Notes: generated by a model not told the origin, from the letters alone. A stretch of DNA of 64,000 nucleotides from Littorina saxatilis (GCF_037325665.1 NC_090252.1:15724212-15788211); one strand, 5' to 3'; positions 1-12,059 are shown, numbered from the stretch's first letter. Made by a program: numbers and translations.

Positions 1-129
1 TAACAATCACAGTCTCGCCGCCACCCCCTCACTCCTCTTTTCATTTTCTGATGCAAAATATACGAATTTTGTTCCGTGGTTTCTTAGGATAGCAGTAACA
101 TTTTGTACTGGTCATGTCCTTTTGACAAG

Positions 130-325
130 AGAAAACGGCAGGTATCTAATGAACTTATTGCCTCCTCTTGTGGGCTATCTGATCTTAATTCGTATCATAG
201 ACGCAGACCGTTCGAAAGATATGTCCCTCCCCATAGAACGGAATAATTTCGCACCTCATTTATTCAAAAAACCCTACTGCCCTGTGGAACAATCTACCAG
301 ACAACATTAAACTGACTACATCTTG
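130..325 (+). pseudogene. C-terminal remnant of a CR1/Jockey-like LINE ORF
   Basis: The stretch contains, in two frames, FRTSFIQKT and TALWNNLPDNIK, the typical 'R-T-x-x-x-W-N-x-L-P' ending of many non-LTR reverse transcriptase ORFs. It is frameshifted between these two parts. No tail is seen. Confidence 0.4.
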
Positions 326-330
326 AACCC

Positions 331-606
331 AGCGAGAGGGTTTGCGGTCTCGTAAGGGGCGCGGCTCAGCCCGTCACACGCCTTTCACTTGCCCTTTGGC
401 TGCGCGTGGGCAGATGGAACCAAAGCGCGAGCACGGGCGTTTTATTCGACACACCATCGTTTGCCCGCGAGGCCGAGAGTTAAAATAGATACGGAATGGT
501 GACGTCACGATAAAACGTCCAGCAAAACTCTTTTTTTGTGTGTAAAGCACTAGTCCAAAATAACACCATCATTGTGAAAGAAAAAGCTGCGTGTTTGTTT
601 TATCTA
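331..606. other. No gene seen; G+C-rich stretch
   Basis: Bases 350-480 are G+C-rich. One palindromic TGACGTCA (CRE-like) at 501-508. No open frame or repeat recognised. Confidence 0.3.
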
Positions 607-2647
607 TCTATACATATAAATAAAAGAGAGTGTCTGTCTGTGTGTCTGTCTGTCTGTGGTCGCCATACCTCTGAGATGGCAAGAGGCAGAAACAAGATAG
701 TGTGCACGTACACTCCCTAGGTGCCGCAGATGTGCACCTGGGTTTTAGTTTCTTGATTCATTGTTTCCTTTCTCAGATTATGGACCTCCCATTTATTGAA
801 TACAGCCTATATGGTGCAAGACCAGTTCAGTGCCTACTGTTCACCTGTAGCAAGCACATCATGCCAGTGATATTAGAGACTTGCTATTGCTCCTATGAGG
901 GGAAGAAATGAAGAATGAAAAATTAACTGGACAGTTCCGGAAATTTCTAGAAGGTAAGGGAGATAACTCTTTTTTGTCTCTGGTCGCCATACCTCTGAGA
1001 TGGCAAGAGGCAGGAACAAGATAGTGTGCACGTACACTCCCTAGGTGCCGCAGATGTGCACCTGGGTTTTAGTTTCTTGATTCATTGTTTCCTTTCTCAG
1101 ATTATGGACCTCCCATTTATTGAATACAGCCTATATGGTGCAAGACCAGTTCAGTGCCTACTGTTCACCTGTAGCAAGCACATCATGGCAGTGATATTAG
1201 AGACTTGCTATTGCTCCTATGAGGGGAAGAAATGAAGAATGAAAAATTAACTGGACAGTTCCGGAAATTTCTAGAAGGTAAGGGAGATAACTGTTCACCT
1301 GTAAGCAAGCACATCATGCCAGTGATATTAGAGACTTGCTATTGCTCCTATGAGGGGAAGAAATGAAGAATGAAAAATTAACTGGACAGTTCCGGAAATT
1401 TCTAGAAGGTAAGGGAGATAACTCTTTTTTGTCTGTGGTCGCCATACCTCTGAGATGGCAAGAGGCAGGAACAAGATAGTGTGCACGTACACTCCCTAGG
1501 TGCCGCAGATGTGCACCTGGGTTTTAGTTTCTTGATTCATTGTTTCCTTTCTCAGATTATGGACCTCCCATTTATTGAATACAGCCTATATGGTGCAAGA
1601 CCAGTTCAGTGCCTACTGTTCACCTGTAGCAAACACATCATGCCAGTGATATTAGAGACTCGCTATAATTGCTCCTATGAGGGGAAGAAATGAAGAATGA
1701 AAAATTAACTGGACAGTTCCGGAAATTTCTAGAAGGTAAGGGAGATAACTCTTTTTTGTCTGTGGTCGCCATACCTCTGAGATGGCAAGAGGCAGGAACA
1801 AGATAGTGTGCACGTACACTCCCTAGGTGCCGCAGATGTGCACCTGGGTTTTAGTTTCTTGATTCATTGTTTCCTTTCTCAGATTATGGACCTCCCATTT
1901 ATTGAATACAGCCTATATGGTGCAACACCAGTTCAGTGCCTACTGTTCACCTGTAGCAAGCACATCATGCCTGTGATATTAGAGACTTGCTATTGCTCCT
2001 ATGAGGGGAAGAAATGAAGAATGAAAAATTAACTGGACAGTTCCGGAAATTTCTAGAAGGTAAGGGAGATAACTCTTTTTTTGTATCCAAACAAAGGAGG
2101 TAAAGCTAATCATAATGGGATAGTGAGCGTCTTAAATTGCAACAGGGCTCCGCTTACTCCCGGGCGAAGAGAAAGAGAGTGTCTGTCTGTGTGTGTGTGT
2201 GTGTGTGTCTGTCTGTCTGTCTGTGGTCGCCATACCTCTGAGATGGCAAGAGGCAGGAACAAGATAGTGTGCACGTACACTCCCTAGGTGCCGCATATGT
2301 GCACCTGGGTTTTAGTTTCTTGATTCATTGTTTCCTTTCTCAGATTATGGACCTCCCATTTATTAAATACAGCCTATATGGTGCAAGACCAGTTCAGTGC
2401 CTACTGTTCACCTGTAGCAAGCACATCATGCCAGTGATATTAGAGACTCGCTATTGCTCCTATGAGGGGAAGAAATGAAGAAAGAAAAATTAACTGGACA
2501 GTTCCGGAAATTTCTAGAAGGTAAGGGAGATAACTCTTTTTTTGTATTCAAACAAAGGAGGTAAAGCTAATGATAATGGGATAGAGAGCGTCTTAAATTG
2601 CTACAGGGCTCCGCTTACTCCCGGGCGAAGCTGGGCTTAACTGCTAG
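607..2647 (+). mobile_element. Non-autonomous Helitron-like element 1 with internal tandem array
   Basis: The 5' side starts TCTATACATATAAATAAAAG plus (TCTG)n. The 3' side has a CCCGGGCGAAGCTGGG-type hairpin, about 10 bp, then CTAG followed by T. TC start, hairpin near the end and CTRR end are the hallmarks of Helitrons. There is no Rep/helicase coding. Around 2163-2185 a truncated 3' hairpin is fused to a 5' (TCTG)n start, so it is itself a composite of two copies. Confidence 0.7.
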
Positions 2648-2700
<53 letters not shown>

Positions 2701-3845
2701 ACATATAATAAAAGAGAGGGTCTGTCTGTCTGTCTGTCTGTCTGTCTGTGGTCGCCATACCTCTGAGATGGCAAGAGGCAGGAACAAGATAGTGTGCACG
2801 TACACTCCCTAGGTGCCGCAGATGTGCACCTGGGTTTTAGTTTCTTGATTCACTGTTTCCTTTCTCAGATTATGGACCTCCCATTTATTGAATACAGCCT
2901 ATATGGTGCAAGACCAGTTCAGTGCCTACTGTTCACCTGTAGCAAGCACATCATGCCAGTGATATTAGAGACTCACTGTTGCCCCTATGAGGGGAAGACA
3001 TGAAGAATGAAAAATTAACTGGACAGTTCCGGAAATTTCTAGAAGGTAAGGGAGATAACTGTTCACCTGTAGCAAGCACATCATGCCAGTGATATTAGAG
3101 ACTTGCTATTGCTCCTATGAGGGGAAGAAATGAAGAATGAAAAATTAACTGGACAGTTCCGGAAATTTCTAGAAGGTAAGGGAGATAACTCTTTTTTGTC
3201 TGTGGTCGCCATACCTCTGAGATGGCAAGAGGCAGGCACAAGATAGTGTGCACGTACACTCCCTAGGTGCCGCAGATGTGCACCTGGGTTTTAGTTTCTT
3301 GATTCATTGTTTCCTTTCTCAGATTATGGACCTCCCATTTATTGAATACAGCCTATATGGTGCAAGACCAGTTCAGTGCCTACTGTTCACCTGTAGCAAG
3401 CACATCATGCCAGTGATATTAGAGACTCGCTGTTGCTCCTGTGAGGGGAAGAAATGAAGAATGAAAAATTAACTGGACAGTTCCGGAAATTTCTAGAAGG
3501 TAAGGGAGATAACTCTTTTTTGTCTGTGGTCGCCATACCTCTGAGATGGCAAGAGGCAGGAACAAGATAGTGTGCACGTACACTCCCTAGGTGCCGCAGA
3601 TGTGCACCTGGGTTTTAGTTTCTTGATTCATTGTTTCCTTTCTCAGATTATGGACCTCCCATTTATTGAATACAGCCTATATGGTGCAAGACCAGTTCAG
3701 TGCCTACTGTTCACCTGTAGCAAGCACATCATGCCAGTGATATTAGAGACTCGCTATAAGTGCTCCTATGAGAGGAAGAAATGAAGAATGAAAAATTAAC
3801 TGGACAGTTCCGGAAATTTCTAGAAGGTAAGGGAGATAACTCTTT
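660..3845 (+). repeat. 327-bp tandem repeat inside the Helitron-like elements
   Basis: Eight long units start near 660, 985, 1437, 1764, 2223, 2750, 3204 and 3530, with two extra partial units of about 131 bp (from 1290 and 3058). Units are nearly identical, differing by a few substitutions, so amplification is recent. Each begins TGGTCGCCATACCTCTGAGA and ends AAGGGAGATAACTC. A more diverged unit is at 4640-4860 and another at 3998-4200. Confidence 0.85.
2648..2700. repeat. (TCTA)n microsatellite between two Helitron-like ends
   Basis: About 13 TCTA units directly follow CTAG of the left element and run into the TCTATACATATAATA start of the next. Confidence 0.9.
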
Positions 3846-3953
3846 TTTTGTATCCAAACAAAGGAGGTAAAGCTAATGATAATGGGATAGCGAGCGTCTT
3901 AAATTGCTACAGGGCTCCGCTTACTCCCAGGCGAAGCCGGGCTTAACTGCTAG
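2696..3953 (+). mobile_element. Non-autonomous Helitron-like element 2
   Basis: Same 5' start (TCTATACATATAATAAAAG), internal 327-bp units and a complete 3' end: hairpin CCCAGGCGAAGCCGGG, CTTAACTG, CTAG. The next element starts at the following base. Confidence 0.7.
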
Positions 3954-4611
3954 TACATATAATAAAAGAGAGTGTCTGTCTGTGTGTCTGTCTGTCTGTG
4001 GTCGCCATACCTCAGAGATGGCAAAAGATAAGCACAAGATATTTTGCATGCACACTGCCCTGGACCCACAAATGTGCACCTGGGTTTTAGTTTCTCCAGA
4101 CATTGTTTCCTTCCTCGGATAATGACCCTCCCCATCTATCAATACAGTCTACATAGTGCAAGGGAGGTAAGTCATGCTTTGTCACCCACGGAAGGGAGGT
4201 AACTCTCATCAAACCAGTATACCGTGTCATTCTCAAGGGTTACCCCCCGCCCGCTATCATCCCGCCGCCCCCCCCCCCCCACACACACACACACACTAAC
4301 CCTGCCCCCTGCTCTCCCTCCCTGCCTTCCAGATCATCGCGAATAATGTTTACGAAACGATCGCCTCAGTGAATTGAAAGATCACGAGAATTTACAGATT
4401 TCTCTCCCCTGTTCAAAAAGGTATGACGCGCTCACTCATGAGGTATGCGTGCTTTGATCAGACGGTAACTACAGTGGGTGTGAGAAGGGGAAACAAATCA
4501 CGAAGAACACGTTGAACCAGCTCACACTGTCATTTTTCTTATCCACATTGGAATAAGATTCGAGAGGTTTCTGAGAGAGGGGAGAGCAGAAACACCCGGG
4601 CGAAGCCGGGC
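3954..4611 (+). mobile_element. Helitron-like element 3, diverged and end-truncated
   Basis: Starts ACATATAATAAAAGAGAGTG directly after CTAGT of element 2 (head-to-tail). It holds one diverged 327-type unit (to about 4200), then unrelated filler with a C-run and (CA)n at 4268-4297. It ends with the CCCGGGCGAAGCCGGG hairpin but lacks CTAG. Confidence 0.6.
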
Positions 4612-5868
4612 CTGACTGTGTCTGTCTGTCTGTGAGGACAGGAACGCGGTAGTGTGCATCAACAATGCCTTGGAGCCGCAGATATGCACCTGGGTTTTAG
4701 TTTCTTGATTTATTGTTTACTTTCTCATATTATGGACCTCTGCTTTATTGAATACAGCCTATATAGTGCAAGGCCAGTTCAGTGCCTACTGTTCACCTGT
4801 AGTAAGCACATAATGCCAGTAATATTAGAAATTCTCTATTGCTCCTACGAGGGGAAGAATCGAACAAGAAACAAGAAGGGCAAAGCCCATACGACTCACA
4901 TGCTTGACCTCGACCTTTAGGGTAACTAAACCTAGCAATGACATCATACACTAAGAACTGCTTTACACATTTTTCCTACCAAAATACATGTGACCTTGAC
5001 CCAAGGTCAAGGTCATCCAAGGTCATGCAACACAAAGCTGTTAATTCAAGACATAGGAAGTACAATGGTGCTTATTGGCTCTTTCTACCATGAGATATGG
5101 TCACTTTTAGTGGTTCACTACCTTATTTTGGTCACATTTCATAAGGGTCAAAGTGACCTTGACCTTGATCATATGTGACCAAATGTGTCTCATGATGAAA
5201 GCATAACATGTGCCCCACATAATTTTTAAGTTTGAAACGGTTATCTTCCATAGTTCAGGGTCAAGGTCACTTCAAAATATGTATACAATCCAACTTTGAA
5301 GAGCTCCTGTGACCTTGACCTTGAAGCAAGGTAAACCAAACTGGTATCAAAAGATGGGGCTTACTTTGCCCTATATATCATATGTAGGTGAGGTATTCAA
5401 TCTCAAAAACTTCAGAGAAAATGGGAAAAATGTGAAAAATAGCCGTTTTTTAGGCAACATTTATGGCCCCTGCGACCTTGACCTTGAAGCAAGGTCAAGA
5501 TGCTATGTATGTTTTTTGGGGCCTTGTCATCATACACCATCTTGCCAAATTTGGTACTGATAGACTGAATAGTGTCCAAGAAATATCCAACGTTAAAGTT
5601 TTCCGGACGTCCGGACGTCCGGACGGACGTCCGGACGGACGGACGGACGGACGACTCGGGTGAGTACATAGACTCACTTTTGCTTCGCATGTGAGTCAAA
5701 AATTAACCGAACCGTTCATGACATTTTCAAGAAACAAAGGGACGTAACTCTGACTGTGTTATCCAAATAAAGGAGGTAATTAACTCTGATAATTAATGGA
5801 AAGCACACATGTCATAACATGCTTTAGGGTTCTGCTAACACCCGGGCGAAGCCGGGTTTGCCTGCTAG
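4612..5868 (+). mobile_element. Helitron-like element 4, host of a nested insertion
   Basis: Begins inside (TCTG)n without the TC start, has one 327-type unit diverged from the array, and finishes with hairpin CCCGGGCGAAGCCGGG and CTAG at 5865-5868. It is split at 4872-5698 by the GACCTTGACC-rich element. Confidence 0.65.
4872..5698 (-). mobile_element. Helentron-like non-autonomous element, copy 1 (AGGTCA-rich)
   Basis: Ends carry an 11-bp inverted motif (GACTCACATGC / GCATGTGAGTC). The left end has hairpin GGGCAAAGCCC; the right end has stem GACTCAC..GTGAGTC. A (GGAC)n tract sits next to the right end. Inverted subterminal motifs, a single terminal hairpin, a microsatellite core and little or no target duplication suggest a Helentron-associated (HINE-type) element, read here on the - strand. 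It carries many TGACCTTGACCTT blocks, i.e. AGGTCAAGGTCA on the other strand. No protein is encoded. Confidence 0.6.
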
Positions 5869-5869
5869 T

Positions 5870-6223
5870 CATTGTTATAAATCTGTGTTTGGCTTTCTAC
5901 GCTTGTTGAGCTCCCATCATGCCACGCATATGCACTGCCATTACGAAAATCACACGCAACCACGTTGTTCCGACAAGGTTATGGTGCTATTGCCAGGCTG
6001 ACCAAGCGATATTCCATTGGATTTGTTTACGGGTTGGTGTTTTCAACGTTGCCTTCTCTCAAACATTACTTTAGTGTTTTTGTCTGAGTCTGGTTATTGG
6101 TTATAACGTAACCGGTTATAATTAACGTAGATCGGTTATAAAGTACATGTTATTTTCTCCCGACCAGCGCTGTTCATATCTATCGCTAAAAAACTAGTTA
6201 TAACGTAGATCGATTATAACGTA
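5870..6223. other. No gene seen
   Basis: A-T-rich with several near-repeats of GTTATAACGTAGATCG (6105-6230). Nothing else recognised. Confidence 0.3.
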
Positions 6224-6890
6224 CACTGAGCACAAAAAGTTAATGATATTTTTTTACTGGTACACCCCAGATGTTAAACAGCCGTTTTTTGGTCAGAAAT
6301 ATACGTGGATTTGAAGATCACCCTTTCTTCTGCTCAAAAATGTGTTTCTGGAATCTGAGTAATATTTGGGTATGACGTCAGAGGTCCGTGACCACGCCTA
6401 CCCTCACAAATGGCGTTTTTTGACGGCATGATTCTCTTTCAACCGTCGAAACAGTGATTTAAACTGAATGATATTTTACATTTTTTTCATCCGAAAGTTT
6501 ATTTGGTGTCTTACCTAACAGTTCATACACATTTCGTTCAAATCTGTCGCGCGGTCAGGCTGTTCTAGCGTGTAAAAGAGATCGACCACAATCTTGAAAA
6601 AAACAGCAAAACATCCTGGGTTTTTGTGGTGTTTTTGCTGGGTAGCTGCATTAAATCTAAAACTACACGTAGCAGCCGCTCCAAATTTCAAAGAACGATG
6701 ACAAAGACTGTATTCGTTCTAGTACTTAGAGCAAACAGAACCTGAGAATGGATGTTGTGACAGTTGTCCGCTAACATTTTTGTAAACGTTCGTAACGCCC
6801 CAGAAACAAAAGTGACATGCATGTAACTGTGTACACTTTGCAAGAAATGGTGTCATTACATGTGTGCCAAGTTTCAGAAAAATTCTTGCA
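6224..6890 (+). repeat. Interspersed repeat family M, copy 1
   Basis: Starts CACTGAGCACAAAAAGTTAA. Bases 6224-6725 match 48050-48565 along the whole length at about 85-90% by eye. Bases 6712-6885 match 7820-8005 in inverted orientation. The sharp shared start suggests a transposon end, but no class could be assigned. Confidence 0.6.
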
Positions 6891-6899
6891 TGGGCTCAA

Positions 6900-7800
6900 A
6901 AGATATAGCCTCATGACTCTGAAGAAATAGAAAGTAAAATCTCACTCCACTGCGCTGTTCTATTTTAGACGATGAGGTCTGCAAAACTCATATCAAGGTG
7001 GCTGAGTGATCAGGACACACACTTTACACTATCAAGGTCAATTGCACAAAGCTCAGCAATTAAAACCTTTTTCCTTCATACAAGATCGGCTGTTAGGTGT
7101 GTTGGTTTTGACATTTGTCTTTGGCACGGTGTTCTGGTGTGCAAGCGCGTGAGTTTATGCATCTGTCTGTCTGTGACTACGTGTGTGTTTGTAAACATGT
7201 GTGCATATTACAAAAATAATCCGAAGACCTCCAAATGATTATACATTTTGAGTTTGTGTGACTGTTCATGTAGCTTGATGTTCACGGTTTACGAATTAAG
7301 GGACAACCAAAAAGGCGTTCCCTATGTGTCATAACGGACAGATAACGGTTCTCTGCATAGTTGTCAGTTATGACCTCGAGACAATGCTCTTACAGACTCT
7401 TAAACACTCGGCGATGTCCATCTCCACAGCTCTATTTCGTAGCATTCCAACTGCCTGATTCGTCACAGCAAATGCCAGATTGTGTCTCGCCGCTATCAAG
7501 GCGACCATGAGAAAAACCAAGTCGGCAAGTGTTGCCTCCATCTGACCTCATATTTTTGGAATTATATGACGTCATGTCTGCATTCTTCTGTCTTTTTGAT
7601 TCTTTGTCTTCTTTCTTATACAGCACAGCTGTGTTCACAACACGTGAACAGTTCTTTTCTGCAACTGCCACTGAGCAAGTTGTTCGCATCATCCGTGAAG
7701 GCTATACGCATCCTATCTGAGAACGGAAAACAAAATTATAGAAAATGTCGTTAAAAAAAAAGTTGCGCAAAAGACACCAGGGACAGTATTTTTCACCTCT
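6900..7800. other. No gene recognised; spacer between inverted copies of family M
   Basis: Holds short open frames on both strands, none with a family motif. It may be the interior of a larger element bounded by the inverted copies at 6712-6885 and 7820-8005. Confidence 0.3.
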
Positions 7801-7819
7801 TTTCAAACGATCATAACTT

Positions 7820-8005
7820 TAAAGAATGTTTCTGAAACTCGGCACACATGTAATTGCACCATTCTGTGCAAAGTATACACAGTTAAGTGCATGTCGCATT
7901 GGTTTCTGGAACGTCACAAGCGTTTACAACTGTTTTAACGGAAAACCGTTACAACGTCCATTCTCGGGTTCTGTTTGCTCTAAGTACCGGAACATATATT
8001 ATACA
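7820..8005 (-). repeat. Interspersed repeat family M, inverted partial copy
   Basis: The reverse complement matches 6712-6885 (shared blocks TACTTAGAGCAAACAGAACC and ATTACATGTGTGCC), about 75% by eye. Confidence 0.6.
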
Positions 8006-8037
8006 CATTTCTTGCGAATGTCTTACGAATGTTTGCG

Positions 8038-8118
<81 letters not shown>

Positions 8119-8191
8119 TGTGTGTGTGTGTGTGTATGTGTGTGTGTGTGTGTGTGTGTATGTGTGTGTGTGGTGTGTGTGTGTGTGTGTG
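8038..8191. repeat. (GT)n microsatellite
   Basis: About 75 GT units with a few TATG interruptions, 40 bp before the splice acceptor of the first Ig exon. Confidence 0.95.
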
Positions 8192-8230
8192 TATTTGTTT
8201 CTTGTTATATTTGTGTTGGTGTTGTTGCAG

Positions 8231-8411
8231 AGTGCCACAGGTCCAAGTGTGGCTACTTCAAACTTTAGCTCAGGCTCTAGTGCTAACTTCATCAGTGGCA
8301 CCTGTACCTTAACCGCTGCTATGACAACAACAACAACAGGGACCTACAGCTACACTGTGATTATATCTCCTGGACAGAGGGTGGTCACCCTGCCTGGTAG
8401 CATTATTGTTG
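8231..8411 (+). CDS. Ig gene exon 1 in window: C-terminal half of an Ig-like domain
   Basis: The exon follows a GTTGTTGCAG acceptor and ends at a GTGAGT donor. It starts in phase 0 (or 2) and ends in phase 1, so unlike the next exons it holds only the second half of an Ig-like fold whose first half must be on an exon upstream. The 60 codons contain an N-glycosylation sequon (NFS), a single Cys (SGTCTLTA) and an F/G-strand-like stretch GTYSYTVIISPG. The usual YxC cysteine is replaced by Tyr. The end (GSIIV) is a typical last beta-strand. It lies only 40 bp after a long (GT)n tract, which forms most of the visible upstream intron end. Coding identity rests on the pattern and on phase compatibility with the next exon. 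Confidence 0.7.
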
Positions 8412-8890
8412 GTGAGTAGGAAACCAATGTGGGCACACAATTAACAACATAAACATACAAGAAATAAAATTGGTTGGAGATGAACACGGTGCAATCATGT
8501 TGTTGAACATTGTTTCCAGGGAGGTTATAGGTTTGTGTTGCGTACAATAACTGAGTAGCAGTAGGTAATACATCTATACATTGTATTTTCATCACAAGAG
8601 GGTTTGAGGCACAGACTGGCAGCATGTTTACATGAAGCTGTTCGACAATACAAGGACGATTTTCTTGAAAATGTGAAGTGATTAATGTGACGAAGCAGCA
8701 CATATCTCGACCTGGTGTAAATTTCACGAGAGCTGTTGCTAATACATGCCGGTGCTAGTATGTCAATATACACAAGATTAAGTTTGTGTAATCATGTTGG
8801 ATACTAATGACAAGGACTGAAGAAAATATTTGAGACAATAGAGTAAGAGTACACCCAATTATACATTTTAATTATAAGCCCGTTTTACCT
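8412..8890. other. Intron sequence, no feature recognised
   Basis: Start of the 34.4-kb intron 1; single-copy in this window as far as I can see. Confidence 0.4.
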
Positions 8891-8894
8891 AGTT

Positions 8895-9790
8895 CCCAGC
8901 AAACAAGTTTACGTTGTATTCACGTTGGGGAACGTTAGGTTTAGGTTACGTTTCAACATAAATTACGTACATTTGTGTGGACAAAATCACGTGAAAATAA
9001 CATTAGAAGACAACGTTGCATTTTACGTGAAATAAACGTGAATGCAACGTCAGTTTTTGGTTGTGGTTGTAGTTTGGTGGAAATTACGCTGCGTGTTTAC
9101 GTAAATACCACGTGAATAAAACGTGAAATTTTGGTTCGTAAACAATTACGTAAATTCTACGTTGACACAAACCGACACGGTTGGCCTAGTGGTAAGGCGT
9201 CCGCCCCGTGATCGGGAGGTCGTGACGTGGGTTCGAACCCCGGCCATGTCATACCTAAGACTTTAAAATTGGCAATCTAGTGGCTGCTCCGCCTGGCGTC
9301 TGGCATTATGGGGTTAGTGCTAGGACTGGTTGGTCCGGTGTCAGAATAATGTGACTGGGTGAGACATGAAGCCTGTGCTGCGACTTCTGTCTTGTGTGTG
9401 GCGCACGTTAAATGTCAAAGCAGCACCGCCCTGATATGGCCCTTCGTGGTCGGCTGGGCGTTAAGCAAACAAACAAACAAACAAACGTTGACACAACGTG
9501 AATTTTGGGTTGTGGTGTTGGTTTGGTGGAAATGACGTGTTTTTACGTAAATTCCACGTGATTGACATGTGAAATTTTGATTCGTAAAACAATTACGTAA
9601 ATTCTACGTTGACACAACGTAAATTTTTGGTTGTGGGTTGGTGGAAATAACGTGTTTTTACGTAAATTCTACGTGAATGCAACGTAATTGTTTGGTTGAA
9701 ATGAGTGAATGTGGCGATTTGGTGAAAAAAGTACCTATAAATACAACGTAATCTGCATTTGTTAATACAACGTGCTCTGCAGTGTGTGTG
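8895..9790 (+). repeat. ACGT-rich tandem-like repeat split by a SINE
   Basis: Repeats of ACGTAAATTCTACGTTGACA and TTTTTGGTTGTGG-type blocks recur about every 100-120 bp (9000-9170 and 9485-9720). Most variation is at ACGT core spacing. The SINE at 9171-9484 lies inside it. Confidence 0.6.
9171..9484 (+). mobile_element. tRNA-derived SINE, family A
   Basis: The head has an RNA polymerase III box A-like TGGCCTAGTGG and box B-like GGGTTCGAACCCC, then a body with CCTAGCACT-type blocks and a (CAAA)n tail. It is flanked by a perfect 12-bp target duplication ACGTTGACACAA (9159-9170 and 9485-9496). The same family lies inverted at 22954-23262. The head is a degenerate tRNA, not a tRNA gene. Confidence 0.85.
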
Positions 9791-10737
9791 TGCTTTTTTT
9801 CTCCATTTTATGTATGTTTTAGTCTAAATCAATCGACAAACGTACACCAACTTTCACACGTAAACAATCACAACGCAATAATCTAGTCACAGATCATAAA
9901 TATTCAAACAGCCTTATAGCTTCCATTATAAGTTCTAATAAAATATGCCTTCCTTTGTGTAATCAATATATGCTCTGAATGTTTGAGGCGTAATTTATAA
10001 CAGAAATGTTTGTAAAAAAAATAATAAATAAATTTTTTTAAAAGCACGCTTGAATTCGGTACGTGGATGAAAGAGCATACAAAAGAAATGTCAAGATGGC
10101 GTCGCCAAACATTCAGGTCGATTCAACTTTTCAGTCGGCAAACTATTATAAAGTGTGTAGTAGTGGACTGTCGAGTGTCTGATGTATTTCAGCTAAAGTG
10201 AGACAGCTGGTATTATCTAATCAAGACATGGTGAGCTGCCGGGACGGCCAGTGAACCGAAATTTCTTCATTAGTCCTCTTGACCGCTGACACGCGCGTGT
10301 TCCTTCGCCGCGGGACAACTTTGTTTCTATGCTCATCTGAACCTCTCAGTACATGTATTACTACTGGACAATGTCATGCATTTTACTGATTTTGGAGATT
10401 TTAGTCTTTGGATTCATGACCACCCGACTTTTCAGACGTTCAGTCATGAACCATGACCTTGAAAGCTGAATAAGTTGCATTGAATTACTTTCACCTGTGG
10501 CATGTGACTGATCATAATTATATATTTTGACTTCCTGTAAACAACGACAAAACAAACTCAAGGCAAAATCAACATGTTTTTTTTATTGTATTTTTATAAT
10601 TATAACCAAAAAAGTACGCAATATATTTTGTTTTCTTTCTTTCACCCCCTCTCCCCTTCCTTAAACACAAACGTGTTAAAGTCTAGGCAGTCAGAAGAAC
10701 ATAATTATTCCTTTACCAATCTAGCATTTCATTTTTG
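9791..10737. other. Intron sequence, no gene recognised
   Basis: No conserved frame or repeat family seen; short pyrimidine tracts only. Confidence 0.3.
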
Positions 10738-10901
10738 TAGGGGAAGAGACAAGGTGAAGGGAGGATGGGTGAGAGAGTTGAGGAAGAGACAAATCGAAGA
10801 GACTATGGTTGGGAGGGTGAAGGAAGAGACAGGGTGAAGGGAGGATGGATTAGATAGTGAAGGAAGAGACAGGGTGAAAGAAGGATGGGTGGGAGAGTAT
10901 A
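10738..10901 (-). repeat. 40-bp minisatellite, short array
   Basis: About four units built on GGAAGAGACAGGGTGAAGGG and AGGATGG. The same unit in reverse complement forms the long array at 55640-56245. Confidence 0.75.
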
Positions 10902-11870
10902 AGAGTTGTTCTTTAGTACTGATGACAGAAAGGGGGAAAGGTGGTCAGCATTCAAATCTCTAGTTTTGTTTTTGAAATATAGCTTTTCATAAAGCAGAAA
11001 TACTGGTTCACATATAATCTAACTGTTAAAGCTGGTTCTTGTGTGTCTGTGTTTATGTTTGTATGATGACGATATAGGACCCGAAACGGCTGCACGGACT
11101 GAGACAGAAATTGCAGAGAATGTTCTTTGCCACTCGAGTCGTAACATAGGGTACTTTTGGAATAGCAAATTTGAAAGGATTCTTCAGAAAACGGCGGAAA
11201 ACATTATATACCCTGTGAGCTATCGAGGATCCTCCCCGTCTGGGCTGTCGAAACATGGTCTTGTTAACAGAGTAAAACAGACGTTTTCAAATGACAAATG
11301 ATTAACGGGGAGATACAATCGAAGCACATTATTTTAGCGAAGTTATGTTGCCAAATAAATCATCAAAGATCAACATTTCACTACACGGATCGATGCACAC
11401 AGTCAAAATAGATGTGACTTTCACACGACCGAAGACTAGTTACTAGCAGACAAGCAGACGACAAGATTCTAAATATTTAGATCAGTGAGAGCAATCCGTT
11501 GAAGAACAGTTACTCCGCTTATTCGTCTTCAGTTAAGCTTATTTCCCCTGCCATAAGTTTCCTTGCAGATCTCGGTCTCGAATAGCAGCTAGCATCTGCT
11601 GAAGGGACATTAAACTCCAAAAACCTTGCAGATCTGCAGTCGCGTAGTGAAATGAACTAGTGTCATCGGAAGATTCTTCTCAGTCAATGATCAAAGCACA
11701 GTAAGTTCTGTGCTGACAAAAGTCACTTGAGGAAAACACGACCATTGACTTCATTTATGAGCCCAAAGGTAACAATATCGACAAGTATGTACGCATTTGA
11801 CATTAAATGAAACATTCATAGACAGTGTCCAACTCACCAGATCTGCCAAAGGGCCTTCATTGGTTACAAC
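10902..11870. other. Intron sequence, no gene recognised
   Basis: Nothing with family motifs. An open frame at 11041-11301 has no recognisable domain. Confidence 0.3.
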
Positions 11871-11871
11871 T

Positions 11872-11965
11872 CGCTATTGCCGCGGCCCGTTGTTGCCGCG
11901 GCCCGTTATTGCCGCAACCCGCTATTGCCGCAACCCGTTATTGCCGCAACCCGCTATTGCCGCGG
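11872..11965 (+). repeat. 16-bp minisatellite
   Basis: Six units of CCCGTTATTGCCGCAA type. Related arrays are at 37513-37605 (inverted) and 38213-38303. Confidence 0.8.
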
Positions 11966-12059
11966 AACTTTCCCGCAAGAAAGATCCCCTGATTCCGGTT
12001 TTGTTAAAAACAGTTTTGCGCCAGTTAGATGCCATCAAACAACAGAGTTGGTAACTCTG

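Noticed and set aside
702-3784. Eight open frames of 68-70 codons, one per 327-bp unit, looking like a tandem gene family.
   Set aside because: They are open because the units are nearly identical. In the more diverged copy at 4654-4860 the changes are mostly amino-acid-altering, so there is no sign of selection on a protein.
9175-9245. tRNA genes (also near 58960, 62660 and 23200).
   Set aside because: The heads have box A/B motifs but imperfect cloverleaves and are joined to SINE bodies and tails.
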